Below are positions 36,817-45,416 of a stretch of 64,000 nucleotides of DNA, one piece after another. A program made the position numbers and the translations under genes. This DNA comes from JANQOH01 sp965243325 (lineage in GTDB: Bacteria > Pseudomonadota > Alphaproteobacteria > UBA7887), in NCBI GenBank assembly GCA_965243325.1, contig CBDEUQ010000003.1:3224001-3288000 (forward strand), read 5' to 3'. Below the pieces are notes generated by a model that searched no databases, was not told the origin of the DNA, and worked only from the letters and a program-made list of their open reading frames with translations. How positions within the stretch are numbered: the stretch's first letter is position 1; the number at the start of each line of letters is the position of its first letter.

Positions 36817-37535
36817 TGAGTCCTTCCGCGGCGGCAAGCGGCCGGAACCCTAGCAGACGCCACCGCCGCCGCAACACCGGCCGCCCACAAGGCGCGACCG
36901 TGGCCCCCTGCACGGTCATGCCCGGACTTGATTCGATTGGTGCACAATCCAAACGCTCTCTCGCTCGGAGCGCCGTGGATTGGACGGAGCCGTTCGCCCC
37001 CCGTAAGCGTTTTGTGTTACAATAGTTTACGAGAGGGATCACGGCACGATTTACAACGACCTCATGACGCATGGAGAACCCTCGGGGGACCTTCAGTTGC
37101 AATCCGGGAAGCGGAGCGGTACGCGCGCCGCAGCCGGCACGCAGGGATGGCGACGGCGGGCCGATGGGGCTCGGCTCCGAGCGCGGCGGACGCGCTCGGC
37201 ATGACGGCGCCGGGCTTCGCGGGCGCCTGCGCGCCACACGAGGCGTTTCGGGGGACGGGGCTGCCACCGCTCGGAGCGGTGGCGTGCCTGCGGCGCGCCG
37301 TGGAGGCCGCCTGATGCAGGGGGCGATGCCGCGCCGCAGAGCCGCGGAGGGCCGGTTTCCGATTTCGTGCGCGAAGTCCGGGCGGGAGCCGGTTCGCAGG
37401 ATGGCCTATGGCAGAATTCTTGTTACTCTGAGGGGCGCTCATTATCATTATGCGATGCGGTAGGGATGCGGCCGGCGCGGCATACGGTGGCCGAGGCCGG
37501 TTCTGTCGATCACAGCTGCTACAGGGGGAAGGCGG
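36817..37535. other. 719-base gap without a recognisable gene
   Basis: Open frames here are arginine/alanine-rich and resemble chance frames of GC-rich DNA. The segment holds an AT-richer patch at about 37005-37050, a perfect hairpin at about 37262-37282 (GCCACCGCT, loop CGG, AGCGGTGGC), and a Fur-box-like sequence at 37438-37454 just before the TonB receptor. It separates the hydantoinase B gene from the accessory region. Confidence 0.5.
37438..37454 (+). promoter_or_regulatory. Fur-box-like site before the TonB receptor
   Basis: CTCATTATCATTATGCG contains two overlapping ATTAT-type half-sites; its complement reads CGCATAATGATAATGAG, matching the GATAATGATAAT part of the classic Fur box. 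It lies about 80 bases upstream of the receptor start at 37536. Iron repression is the usual meaning of such a site (inference). Confidence 0.5.
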
Positions 37536-40076
37536 ATGATGAACAGGCGATTGGCCGGCAAGGGGGCGGCGGCGATTGCGGCGGCGGGTCTTCTCTGCCC
37601 GCTCTGGGTGGCGCCGCAGGCGCAGGCCGAAGACGATGAAGCGGTCATCGCGATCGAGGACATTTTCGTCGTCGGCACGCGCCGGCCGGTCCGGTCCACC
37701 GCCGATACGCCGGCGCCGATCGACCTGATGGCGGGCGAGGACTTCTCCGACCAGGGGTCGACCGAGCTGCCGACTCTCCTGCGCACCCTGGTTCCCTCCT
37801 ACAACGTGTCGCGACAACCGATCAATGACGAGTCCACCTTCGTGCGCCCGGCCAACCTGCGCGGTCTCGGGCCGGACCAGACGCTGATTTTCGTCAATGG
37901 CAAGCGCCGGCATCGCGCCGCGGTGATCGTCAATCTCGGCAATGGCGTGTCGGACGGCGCGCAGGGGCCGGATATCGGCGTCATCCCGTCCATTGCGCTG
38001 AAGCGCGTCGAGGTGCTGCGCGACACCGCATCCGCACAATATGGATCGGACGCCATCGCCGGCGTGATCAATTTCGTGCTCAAGGACCGCCCGGATGGCG
38101 GCGTGGCCGAGGCGCAATGGGGCCAGACCTATGAGGGCGATGGCGGCCAGTACCGCCTGGCCGGAAATGTCGGCCTTCCTCTCGGCGAGAGCGGATTCGC
38201 CAATTTGAGCGCGCAATGGCGCCAGGCGGAACCGACCGCCCGCAGCCGCCAGAGGCCGGATGCGCAGCAGTTGATCGATGCAGGCTACCCGGTTCGCCAG
38301 CCCTACGCACAGATATGGGGCGCGCCGGACATGCCGACTGACTACACGCTGTTCCTCAATTCCGGCGTCGAACTGGGCGAGAGCGCCGAATTTTATGCGT
38401 TCGGCAATCTGGCCGCGCGCGAATCCGAGGGCGGGTTTTTCTTTCGCAACCCGAATAACCGCGGCGGCGTGTTCACCGACGGAGGTAACCGCCTTATCGG
38501 CGACCTGTATCCCGACGACGGCGTGTGCCCCACGGTGGCGGTCGACCCCAGCGCATTCTTTGACGGCAAGGCGTTCAACGACAACAACCCCGGCTGCTTC
38601 GTCCACAATGCGCGTTATCCCGGCGGATACACGCCGCAGTTCAAAGGCGAGATCAGCGATTCGTCGGCCACCGCCGGGGTTCGCGGCCGTCTCGATTCAG
38701 GTTTGACCTGGGACGTCAGCTACAGTTTCGGGCGCAACAGTATCGACTATTCGATCCGGGACACCATCAATCCGAATCTGGGTCCTGACTCGCCGTCGCA
38801 GTTCGAGATCGGCTCGCACACCCAGTCGGAACAGGTTCTGGGCCTCGACGCGACCTATCCGTTGGATATCGCCGGGTTCGAGTCGCCGCTTTACACCGCC
38901 GCGGGCATCGAGTGGCGCGAAGAAAAATTCGAAGTCACCGCGGGCGAAGAAGCATCGTGGGCGATCAACCGCAGGCTGGCCAGCCAGGGCTTCGCGATCG
39001 GCTCGCATGGCTATGCCGGTTTCCGTCCCGAGACGGCCGGCTCCTGGGCACAAGACAATGTCGCGGGCTACATCGATCTCGAGGCCGACGTAACGCCGAA
39101 GCTCACCGTGGCGACGATGGGCCGCGTGGAGAACTATGCCAGTTTCGGCTCCACTGCGGATTACAGGCTGGGCGCGCGATATCAAGTGACAAGCAATGTC
39201 GGGCTGCGCGGCTCGGCGAGCACCGGTTTCCGCGCTCCGACTCCAGGGCAGCAGAATATATCGCGGGTCGCCACAGTATCGCGGGGCGAGGATCTGGTGC
39301 AGACGGCGCTGCTGTCGCCCTCCTGCCCGGAAGCGATCGCGCTCGGCGCCAGGCCGCTCGAGCCGGAGACGGCGCAGACGGTGACGGTCGGCGCTGTGGT
39401 CGAAGCCGGGGCCCTGTCCCTTACCGCCGACATCTACAATATCGATGTCGAGGATCGGCTGGGGGTGTCCGCAAACAAGCCGGTCGATCCGGGCGACGAA
39501 GAAGGCTGCCTTCGCGTCGCGGAGCAGATCGAGGCTCGATTCTACGGCAACGGCTTCGATTCGCGCACGCGCGGCGTCGATGTGGTGGCGACGGTCGCGC
39601 TCGATACCGGCGCAGCGTTTCTGCAGCAAGGCGAGACGGAACTCGTTCTCGTCGGCAACTGGACCGAAACCAGCGTGACGCACCACGACCCTGAGTTTCT
39701 CGACGAGAACCGCCTTCGGGCGATCGAGGAAGCGCTGCCCGAATATCGTTTCAACGCAACGCTCAGACATGAACAGAAAACGTGGCGCGCCTTCGTGCGG
39801 CTGAACTATTTCGGACCCTATACGCCGTTCAACAACACGCAGCCGCTGATGAGTGACGGCGCCGACTTCACCATGTCCAGCGAGATCACCGCGGATATCG
39901 AGGTGGGCTACTCCCCGATGCCGGGGTTGGAACTGAGCATCGGAGCCCAGAACATATTCGACAACTATCCGGATGACATCACGCATGTCCGCACGTCCGG
40001 GGAGCTGTATCCGGAAAATGCGCCGATGAGCATCGATGGAGGTTTCTACTACGCACGCGCGCGCTACACGTTCTGA
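37536..40076 (+). CDS. TonB-dependent outer-membrane receptor
   Basis: 846 residues. A signal peptide (about 1-32, ending PQAQAED) is followed by a TonB-box-like DIFVVGTRRP, the plug domain (LRGLGPDQTLIFVNGKRRHR, then LKRVEVLRDTASAQYGSDAI), and a 22-strand barrel ending YYARARYTF with terminal Phe. Substrate not evident; the Fur-like site upstream suggests iron chelates. It is a paralogue of the convergent receptor at 40232-42793, sharing SYNV-x-x-QP, GVS-x-GAQGPDI and the C-terminal motif. ATG at 36 or 39 of this start region is equally possible. Confidence 0.93.
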   Translation: MMNRRLAGKGAAAIAAAGLLCPLWVAPQAQAEDDEAVIAIEDIFVVGTRRPVRSTADTPAPIDLMAGEDFSDQGSTELPTLLRTLVPSYNVSRQPINDESTFVRPANLRGLGPDQTLIFVNGKRRHRAAVIVNLGNGVSDGAQGPDIGVIPSIALKRVEVLRDTASAQYGSDAIAGVINFVLKDRPDGGVAEAQWGQTYEGDGGQYRLAGNVGLPLGESGFANLSAQWRQAEPTARSRQRPDAQQLIDAGYPVRQPYAQIWGAPDMPTDYTLFLNSGVELGESAEFYAFGNLAARESEGGFFFRNPNNRGGVFTDGGNRLIGDLYPDDGVCPTVAVDPSAFFDGKAFNDNNPGCFVHNARYPGGYTPQFKGEISDSSATAGVRGRLDSGLTWDVSYSFGRNSIDYSIRDTINPNLGPDSPSQFEIGSHTQSEQVLGLDATYPLDIAGFESPLYTAAGIEWREEKFEVTAGEEASWAINRRLASQGFAIGSHGYAGFRPETAGSWAQDNVAGYIDLEADVTPKLTVATMGRVENYASFGSTADYRLGARYQVTSNVGLRGSASTGFRAPTPGQQNISRVATVSRGEDLVQTALLSPSCPEAIALGARPLEPETAQTVTVGAVVEAGALSLTADIYNIDVEDRLGVSANKPVDPGDEEGCLRVAEQIEARFYGNGFDSRTRGVDVVATVALDTGAAFLQQGETELVLVGNWTETSVTHHDPEFLDENRLRAIEEALPEYRFNATLRHEQKTWRAFVRLNYFGPYTPFNNTQPLMSDGADFTMSSEITADIEVGYSPMPGLELSIGAQNIFDNYPDDITHVRTSGELYPENAPMSIDGGFYYARARYTF

Positions 40077-40231
40077 CCGTGGCGGCGGATCGATCCCTCG
40101 GCCGCACGACACTCCGAGGGCGCCCGCGGGTCGAATCTGACGGCGATCGCGTCATCGATGACGATCAACGTGCGACCGCGTAGCTGTCGTGCCCGGCGCC
40201 GCGGGTCGCCGGTGCGAGCCCCGCTCGGGTA

Positions 40232-42793
40232 TCAGAAGACGTAGCGGGCGCGGGCGTAGTAGAAGCCGCCGGAGAATCCCATTGGCGACGACGCGGGATA
40301 CTTCGCTCCGGCCAGGCGGGCGTCGGGATTCCTGTCCGGGTAGTTGTCGAGGATATTGTCCGCCCCAACGCTCAGTTCGACGCTCCTGACCGGCTGCCAC
40401 GCGACCTCGACATCGAGCGTGAATTCGCGCCCCGCTTCGACGCCGCCTCGGAACAGGGCATGCATGTAGGGGCCGAAATAGTTGAGGCGCACCAGACCGC
40501 GCCACGCTTCCCGTTCGTGTCGCAGGGTCGCGTTGAAACGATGTTCGGGAAGCGCCTTCTCAAGCTGCAGGAGGCGCTCGGCATCGAGAAACTCGGGGTC
40601 GTGGCGAGTCACACGCGTTTGGGTCCAGTTCGCAGCGAGGACGAATTCGGTTTCGCCAAACTCCAGGACTCCCGGTATTTCCGGGACTTCGACGCTGGCG
40701 ACGATATCGATCCCGCGCGTACGCGTATGGAAACCGTTGCCGAAGAACCGCACCCGGAGCGTGTCCGCTGCGGGGATGCACGCACCGCTGCCGATCGCCG
40801 CCTTCCGTTCCGGCGGCAAACTCTTGTCGGCTGACACGCCCAGCCGGTCTTTCACTGCGATGGCGTACACGTCCGCCGTAAACGATGCCGAGCCCGATTC
40901 CGCCACGATCCCCGCGGTCAAGGTTACCGCCTCCTCGGGAACCAGCGGCCCGGCGCCGAGCGCCACCGCTTCCGGGCACGTTACGGAAAGTGTCCCGACG
41001 TTACGCAATTCGAACTCGCCGGTCTCGGTCGGGGCGAACTCCGTGGTGATCTTCGAGGCATTCACCTGCCCGACCGTCGGCGCCCGGAAACCGGTGCCGG
41101 CCGAGCCGCGCAGGCCGAGGTTCGCGTTCGCCCGGTACAGCGCGCCGATCTTGAAGTCGGTCGTCGTACCGAAGTCCTCGAAGCGCTCCACGCGGCCCAT
41201 GAGGGCGAGCGAGGCGTTCGGCAGCACCTCGGCCTCGATGTCGACGTACGCCGCCGCGTTGGACCGGTCCCACGCGCCCGACACGACGGGAGGAAAGCCC
41301 GGATATCCGTTGGCGCCGACGCCGAACCCCTGACCGGCCAGCGGGCCCGCTTCCCAGGACGCGCGTTCGCCGGCGCCGATTTCGAACCGCTCGTTGCGCC
41401 ACTCGACTCCGGCGGCTGCGTGCACCGGCCGGGCGAATGCGGGAATCTCGATCGGACGTCTCAGGTCTAAATTGACCGTGTGCTCGACTTGCGTGTAGGA
41501 GCCGAGCGCAAACTGCGTCGGCGTGTCCGGTCCGAGGCTCGGATTGATCGTGTTCCGGATCGAATAGTCGATGTGGCTGCGGCCGAAGGTATAGCTCACG
41601 TCGTACGCGAGATTCGGGGCACTGGACCCTCGGAATCCGACCGTACCGGCGGTGTCGGCGACTTCACCCTTGAATCGGGGCGTGAAGCCGCCGGGGAAGC
41701 GCTCGTTGAAGACGAAACAGCCTGGATGGCTCGCCTTGAAGCCGGCCACGTCGAAGAGGACCTCGTCATTGGGAAGGTCGCCGGGGCAGGCGTTGCCGTC
41801 CGTCGGATCGAGATCGCCGACGAGGCGGTTGTCGGTTCCCGGAGCGCGGAACACGCCGTTGCGTGTGTTGGGATTGCGGAAGAAGAATCCGCTTTCGGTT
41901 TCCCGCGCGGCGAGATTGCCGAAGGCGTAGACCTCGGCCCGCTCCGAAACCTCGGTCCCTCCATTCACGAACACCGTGTAGTCCGCCTTCACGTCCGGCG
42001 TTCCCCAGGTCTGCGCGTAGGGCCTCCGGACGTGCGAATTGCCGCCTGCGACCAGGGCGGCTGCGTCTGCCCTCTGCACGCTGCGGACCGTCGGCATGGC
42101 CTCGTGCCATTGCGCGCTCAGATTCGCGAACCCGTCCTTGGCCAGGGGCACGCCAACGTTCGCGGCAACGCGATACTCGGTGCCGTCGCCCGCGTATGTC
42201 CGGCCCCATTGGGTTTCCACCGTGCCGCCGTCCGGGCGGTCCCGAAGCACGAAGTTGAGCACGCCGGCGATCGCGTCGGAGCCGTATTGCGCCGATGCCG
42301 TATCGCGCAGCACCTCCACCCTGTCGAGCGCGATTCCCGGAATCACGGCGATGTCCGGACCCTGCGCGCCCTCGGACACGCCGTTGCCGAGATAGGTGAT
42401 GACGGCGCCGCGATGCCGACGCTTGCCGTTGACGAACACCAGGGTCTGGTCGGCCGCGAGGCCGCGGAGGTTGGCGGGACGGATGAACGTTGCCTCGTCG
42501 CTGACGGGTTGTGTGCCGACGTTGTACGACGGCATCAGCGTCCGCATCAGGTCGGGTAGTTTCGTCGTCCCCTGATTGCGGACGTCTTCGCCGCCGATCA
42601 TATCCACCGGCACCCGGGCATTCGTGGGCGACCGGAGTGGCCGGCGCGACCCGACGACGTGGATATCGCGGAGATCGAAGACCTGCTCCCCGTCTTCGGC
42701 CCGAGCGCCGGCCGCCGTGACAGGCATGGACAACGCCAGCGCGGACAACGCGACGACATACCAAGCGTCGCGTCGGGAACACGGGATTTTCAT
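40232..42793 (-). CDS. TonB-dependent outer-membrane receptor, paralogue of the convergent gene
   Basis: 853 residues: signal peptide (MKIPCSRRDAWYVVALSALA... to about residue 34), DIHVVGSRRP, plug with LRGLAADQTLVFVNGKRRHR and LDRVEVLRDTASAQYGSDAI, and a barrel closing with GFSGGFYYARARYVF. ATG at 42793 gives the signal peptide; a GTG at 42874 would add 27 unlikely residues. Its 3' end faces that of the receptor at 37536-40076 across 155 bases. No Fur-like site was found upstream. Divergence between the two is considerable, so the duplication is not recent. Confidence 0.93.
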   Translation of the reverse strand: MKIPCSRRDAWYVVALSALALSMPVTAAGARAEDGEQVFDLRDIHVVGSRRPLRSPTNARVPVDMIGGEDVRNQGTTKLPDLMRTLMPSYNVGTQPVSDEATFIRPANLRGLAADQTLVFVNGKRRHRGAVITYLGNGVSEGAQGPDIAVIPGIALDRVEVLRDTASAQYGSDAIAGVLNFVLRDRPDGGTVETQWGRTYAGDGTEYRVAANVGVPLAKDGFANLSAQWHEAMPTVRSVQRADAAALVAGGNSHVRRPYAQTWGTPDVKADYTVFVNGGTEVSERAEVYAFGNLAARETESGFFFRNPNTRNGVFRAPGTDNRLVGDLDPTDGNACPGDLPNDEVLFDVAGFKASHPGCFVFNERFPGGFTPRFKGEVADTAGTVGFRGSSAPNLAYDVSYTFGRSHIDYSIRNTINPSLGPDTPTQFALGSYTQVEHTVNLDLRRPIEIPAFARPVHAAAGVEWRNERFEIGAGERASWEAGPLAGQGFGVGANGYPGFPPVVSGAWDRSNAAAYVDIEAEVLPNASLALMGRVERFEDFGTTTDFKIGALYRANANLGLRGSAGTGFRAPTVGQVNASKITTEFAPTETGEFELRNVGTLSVTCPEAVALGAGPLVPEEAVTLTAGIVAESGSASFTADVYAIAVKDRLGVSADKSLPPERKAAIGSGACIPAADTLRVRFFGNGFHTRTRGIDIVASVEVPEIPGVLEFGETEFVLAANWTQTRVTRHDPEFLDAERLLQLEKALPEHRFNATLRHEREAWRGLVRLNYFGPYMHALFRGGVEAGREFTLDVEVAWQPVRSVELSVGADNILDNYPDRNPDARLAGAKYPASSPMGFSGGFYYARARYVF

Positions 42794-42880
42794 GGCCGGC
42801 TTCTCACGTCCCGCCGAGCCCATCCCGCCGGTCGCCCCTCCCGCGTCGGCAGCGACACCGCGGGCCACCGGCACTCCGGC

Positions 42881-42931
42881 TCAGAAGACCCAACGCGCGC
42901 GCGCGTAGTAAAATCCTCCGGCAAAACCCAT
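42881..42931 (-). pseudogene. 3' remnant of a third TonB receptor
   Basis: The last 16 codons and stop read MGFAGGFYYARARWVF, nearly the same as the C-terminus of the receptor at 40232 (MGFSGGFYYARARYVF), including the terminal Phe. Homology stops around 42935, where the AT-rich promoter region of the methyltransferase gene begins. It is therefore a truncated copy left by a deletion or insertion. Confidence 0.75.
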
Positions 42932-42944
42932 GGGGATTATCCGC

Positions 42945-42973
42945 TTGACTAAATAATCGGCGGGCCATAGCGT
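42945..42973 (+). promoter_or_regulatory. Probable promoter of the methyltransferase gene
   Basis: TTGACT (5 of 6 to the -35 consensus) at 42945-42950, a 17-base spacer, then TAGCGT at 42968-42973 (3 of 6 to the -10). The start codon at 42997 follows 23 bases later with GGGAGGG as ribosome-binding site. The promoter lies just past the truncated TonB receptor. Confidence 0.45.
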
Positions 42974-42996
42974 GCGGCCTTACTCGGGAGGGCCGC

Positions 42997-43089
42997 ATGT
43001 CTGATACGCTGAAACGGGGGCAGTCCGGCAGTCCGGCAGTCCGGCAGTCCGGCAGTCCGGCAGTCCGGCAGTCCGGCAGTCCGGCGTGA
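42997..43089 (+). CDS. 30-codon frame: OFF-phase 5' end of the methyltransferase gene
   Basis: ATG at 42997 has a strong Shine-Dalgarno (GGGAGGG, 4 bases before). It reads MSDTLKRGQ, then the repeat-encoded octapeptide pattern SGSPAVRQ, and stops at TGA 43087-43089 directly after the repeat tract. The methyltransferase frame is offset by one base. With 9 (or 6) repeat copies instead of 8 this start would be in frame with it. I therefore regard it as the native N-terminus in its OFF phase, or as the result of a repeat-length assembly error. Confidence 0.6.
   Translation: MSDTLKRGQSGSPAVRQSGSPAVRQSGSPA
43021..43084 (+). repeat. Eight perfect copies of the 8-bp unit CAGTCCGG
   Basis: 64 bases of uninterrupted CAGTCCGG, located between a strong start codon (42997) and the body of the methyltransferase gene. 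Because 8 is not a multiple of 3, gain or loss of one unit changes the downstream frame, the hallmark of a contingency (phase-variation) tract. Confidence 0.95.
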
Positions 43090-43147
43090 AGCCAACTGGC
43101 GAAACCGCACGATCTGGACGCGCGACAACCTGCACGTCCTGCGCGGC

Positions 43148-44575
43148 ATGAACGGCGCGACCGTCGACCTGATCTATCTCGATCCGCCGTTCAACTCGAA
43201 TCGCTCGTACAGCGCTCCCATCGGTTCCAAGGCCGCCGGAGCCGCCTTCAAGGACTCGTGGACGTTCGACGACGCGGATCGCGTGTACCTGGCGTTGCTG
43301 CAAGAGCGCGACCCCACGACCTTCGCCATCATCGAAGCCGCCCGGCTGGCGCACGGGAAAGGCATGGCCGCGTATCTCGGCATGATGGCCCAGCGCCTCG
43401 TAGAAATGCGCCGCGTGTTGAAGCCGTCCGGCTCGATCTACCTGCACTGCGACGATGCCGCCGGGCACTACCTGAAAATGCTCATGGACGCCACGTTTGG
43501 AGCGCGCCGGTTTCGCAACGCAATCACGTGGCGGCGCGCTGTTTCGCACAACGACCCCGGACGCTACGGGCGCATTTCCGACTATCTTCTGTTCTACACG
43601 GTAGGCGAAGACTGGACGTGGAACGTCGTCCGCGAGCGGCAAAACGACAAAGCGCTTCTCAAGTCCTATCCACGCACGGACGAAGCCGATAAGCGATTCC
43701 GGTCGCAAGACCTGACGGGGGCCGGTGCATCAGGGCAGGGAGAATCCGTGCAAGCGTGGCGCGGCTACGACGTCGCATCCCGGGATCGGCATTGGTCGCC
43801 GCCGAAATCCGGCAGCTATGCTGCGTGGATCGAATCGCATCTGATTCCCGGCTACAGGAACATTGCAGGAATACACGCGCGACTGGATGCGCTGGACGCG
43901 GCCGGACTGATCCTGCATCCGAAAGCCGGCTTTTGGCCGGGCCTGAAACGCTTCGCCGAAGCGGACGAGGGCAAGCCCCTACAGGACATCATCTACACCC
44001 CTACCGGCCTGACGAACTATTCTAGCGGGGAGGGAGTCGGCTACCCGACGCAAAAGCCGCTCGCCTTGCTCGACCGCATCATCCGCGCGAGCACCAACGA
44101 GGGCGACGTTGTGTGCGATCCCTTCTGCGGATGCGCCACGGCGGCCGTCGCTGCGGAGCGGCTACAGCGCCAGTGGATCGGCATCGACATTTCCGCCAAG
44201 GCGGCCGAGCTCGTCACGACGCGCCTGCAAGGCATCCTCGACGAAGTGCCGCTCTACAAGACCGGCGACGTGGTGCACCGGACGGACCAGCCGGGCCGCA
44301 CGGACTTGGGCGACTTGCCTGGCTACCGCACGCACCTTGACGCGCTCTACGGCAAACAGGATGGCTTCTGCGGCGGCTGTGGCGAGAATTTCCGCAAGCG
44401 CAACCTGACCGTCGATCACATCGTGCCGCGCGCGCACGGCGGCACCGATCACGTCGAAAACCTGTGGCTGCTATGCGGCGCGTGCAACTCGTCGAAGGGC
44501 ACGCGGAGCCAAGAGCAATTCCTGAAAGAGCGGATGCAGAAGCGCGCCGCTCTGTTCCCGTGGCTCGTCAGCTAG
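43148..44575 (+). CDS. Adenine-specific DNA methyltransferase fused to an HNH nuclease domain, probably phase-variable
   Basis: 475 residues from the first in-frame ATG. Conserved sequence continues upstream of it in frame (NWRNRTIWTRDNLHVLRG from 43094), so this ATG is not the true start. Methyltransferase motif IV is LIYLDPPFNSN and motif I is CDPFCGCATAAVAAER (about residue 322), a beta-class order. The C-terminus (about 400-455) is an HNH domain: FCGGCGENF, LTVDHIVPRAHGG, NLWLLCGACNSSKG. Methylation and cleavage could reside in one chain, as in type IIG-like or self-contained systems (inference). The in-frame upstream sequence runs through the repeat to a TGA at 43010. Confidence 0.85.
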   Translation: MNGATVDLIYLDPPFNSNRSYSAPIGSKAAGAAFKDSWTFDDADRVYLALLQERDPTTFAIIEAARLAHGKGMAAYLGMMAQRLVEMRRVLKPSGSIYLHCDDAAGHYLKMLMDATFGARRFRNAITWRRAVSHNDPGRYGRISDYLLFYTVGEDWTWNVVRERQNDKALLKSYPRTDEADKRFRSQDLTGAGASGQGESVQAWRGYDVASRDRHWSPPKSGSYAAWIESHLIPGYRNIAGIHARLDALDAAGLILHPKAGFWPGLKRFAEADEGKPLQDIIYTPTGLTNYSSGEGVGYPTQKPLALLDRIIRASTNEGDVVCDPFCGCATAAVAAERLQRQWIGIDISAKAAELVTTRLQGILDEVPLYKTGDVVHRTDQPGRTDLGDLPGYRTHLDALYGKQDGFCGGCGENFRKRNLTVDHIVPRAHGGTDHVENLWLLCGACNSSKGTRSQEQFLKERMQKRAALFPWLVS

Positions 44576-44586
44576 GAGATCGAACG

Positions 44587-44826
44587 ATGGCAGACAACGA
44601 CGGCGGACTGGCACTGCACGGGCCGTTCAACCTTGTTCGCGCATTCTCGGCGCGCATGGGGACGACGGACGACGGGATTCGGGCGCTGATTCTTCAACTG
44701 CGATTTGAGACCCTCCCCGGAGGGACCGCTCAAGAGGCGACATTCCTTCTGGATGAGGCGCTGCAATCCAAACTCGCGGCTCGTCTAACCGAACTGTCTG
44801 AACGCGAGCGTCCGTTGCGGCACTAA
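44587..44826 (+). CDS. Small protein downstream of the methyltransferase
   Basis: 79 residues (MADNDGGLALHGPFNLVRAF..., ending ELSERERPLRH), soluble and charged, starting 11 bases after the methyltransferase stop with a GGAG upstream, so probably co-transcribed. No recognised motif. Small companions of solitary methyltransferases may regulate or assist them; no direct evidence. Confidence 0.6.
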   Translation: MADNDGGLALHGPFNLVRAFSARMGTTDDGIRALILQLRFETLPGGTAQEATFLLDEALQSKLAARLTELSERERPLRH

Positions 44827-44841
44827 TCGCGCTCACGGCCG

Positions 44842-44997
44842 TCATGCCCGTGCCCCGCTGGCCAGTCCGTTGTCCGCGATCAAATCCCGGTACATCAGCC
44901 GCTTCCCGATCATGCCGCTGGCGACCGCCGCCATTTGCGCCAGCGTACCACACTCGCGGACGTTGTGACGCCCGGAAAACTCCGCGACGTATCGGTG
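44842..44997 (-). pseudogene. 3' remnant of an IS1595-like transposase
   Basis: 51 codons and a stop: HRYVAEFSGRHNVRE, LAQMAAVASGMIGKRLMYRD, LIADNGLASGARA. This has the look of the C-terminus of IS1595/ISXO2-type transposases; the family assignment is from memory and needs a search. The catalytic domain is missing. At its 5' side the frame meets the hyuA fragment at 44991-44997. Confidence 0.6.
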
Positions 44998-45110
44998 AAG
45001 GTGCCGCCCACGTCCACCCCGATGCGGAATCGGCCTTGCGCTACGGCGTTTTTTGTCTTTTTATCAATGTCTTGCGGCACGATCCCGACCCGATCCAAAG
45101 ACGGTCCCAT
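44991..45110 (-). pseudogene. 5' fragment of hydantoinase A (hyuA)
   Basis: Contains GRFRIGVDVGGTFTD, the universal N-terminal phosphate-binding signature of HyuA/oxoprolinase A (ASKHA fold). The homology ends at the last D (44991), exactly where the transposase remnant takes over. The annotated start (MGPSLDRVG) is uncertain. A possible left-over of the hyuA partner of the hyuB gene at 35-36.8 kb, which is on the same strand. Confidence 0.65.
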
Positions 45111-45254
45111 CGGGCCGGTGTAAGCGTACTGTAAGCGGATTCACTCCAACTTCAGTCCATCGGGGTCCAGGGGTGCAAGAGGGCGGCGGGCGACGGCCCC
45201 TCCGGCCCGGCCCCGGAAGTCCCCGCCGCCGACCGCGATTCCCGGCGCACTCTA

Positions 45255-45416
45255 TCAGCCGGTTTGCCAACCGTCACCGGGCATGACGCCCGGCGCTGCC
45301 GTCGGTGGCCGCGCCCGCCATGCCGCCTCGTATTCCGGGACGCGGCGCAGGAAGAGCCATGCCCGGCTCCCGTCGCCCGTCTCCACGGCATCGCGCATCG
45401 GACTCGCGTCGTTCAC
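45255..45416 (-). CDS. 53-residue ORF, possible DUF6499-like fragment
   Basis: GTG at 45416 overlaps the stop of the giant adhesin gene (GTGA). The product reads VNDASPMRDAVETGDG then SRAWLFLRRVPEYEAAWRAR. The W-x-FLRR-x-P-x-Y-x-AAW pattern resembles the N-terminal regulator-like DUF6499 segment found in DUF2285-type proteins of alphaproteobacterial mobile DNA. Downstream frames do not continue the homology, so it is a fragment or a chance resemblance. The 144 bases between it and the hyuA fragment show no gene. Confidence 0.35.
   Translation of the reverse strand: MNDASPMRDAVETGDGSRAWLFLRRVPEYEAAWRARPPTAAPGVMPGDGWQTG

Noticed and set aside
36928..37463. Plus-strand frames in the gap before the TonB receptor
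   Set aside because: Alanine/arginine-rich, no RBS, no motifs; the gap is better described as regulatory or relic sequence.
43021..43084. CRISPR array
   Set aside because: Head-to-tail 8-bp units with no spacers; it is a simple tandem repeat. The GGCTC tract at 56721-56845 was rejected as CRISPR for the same reason.
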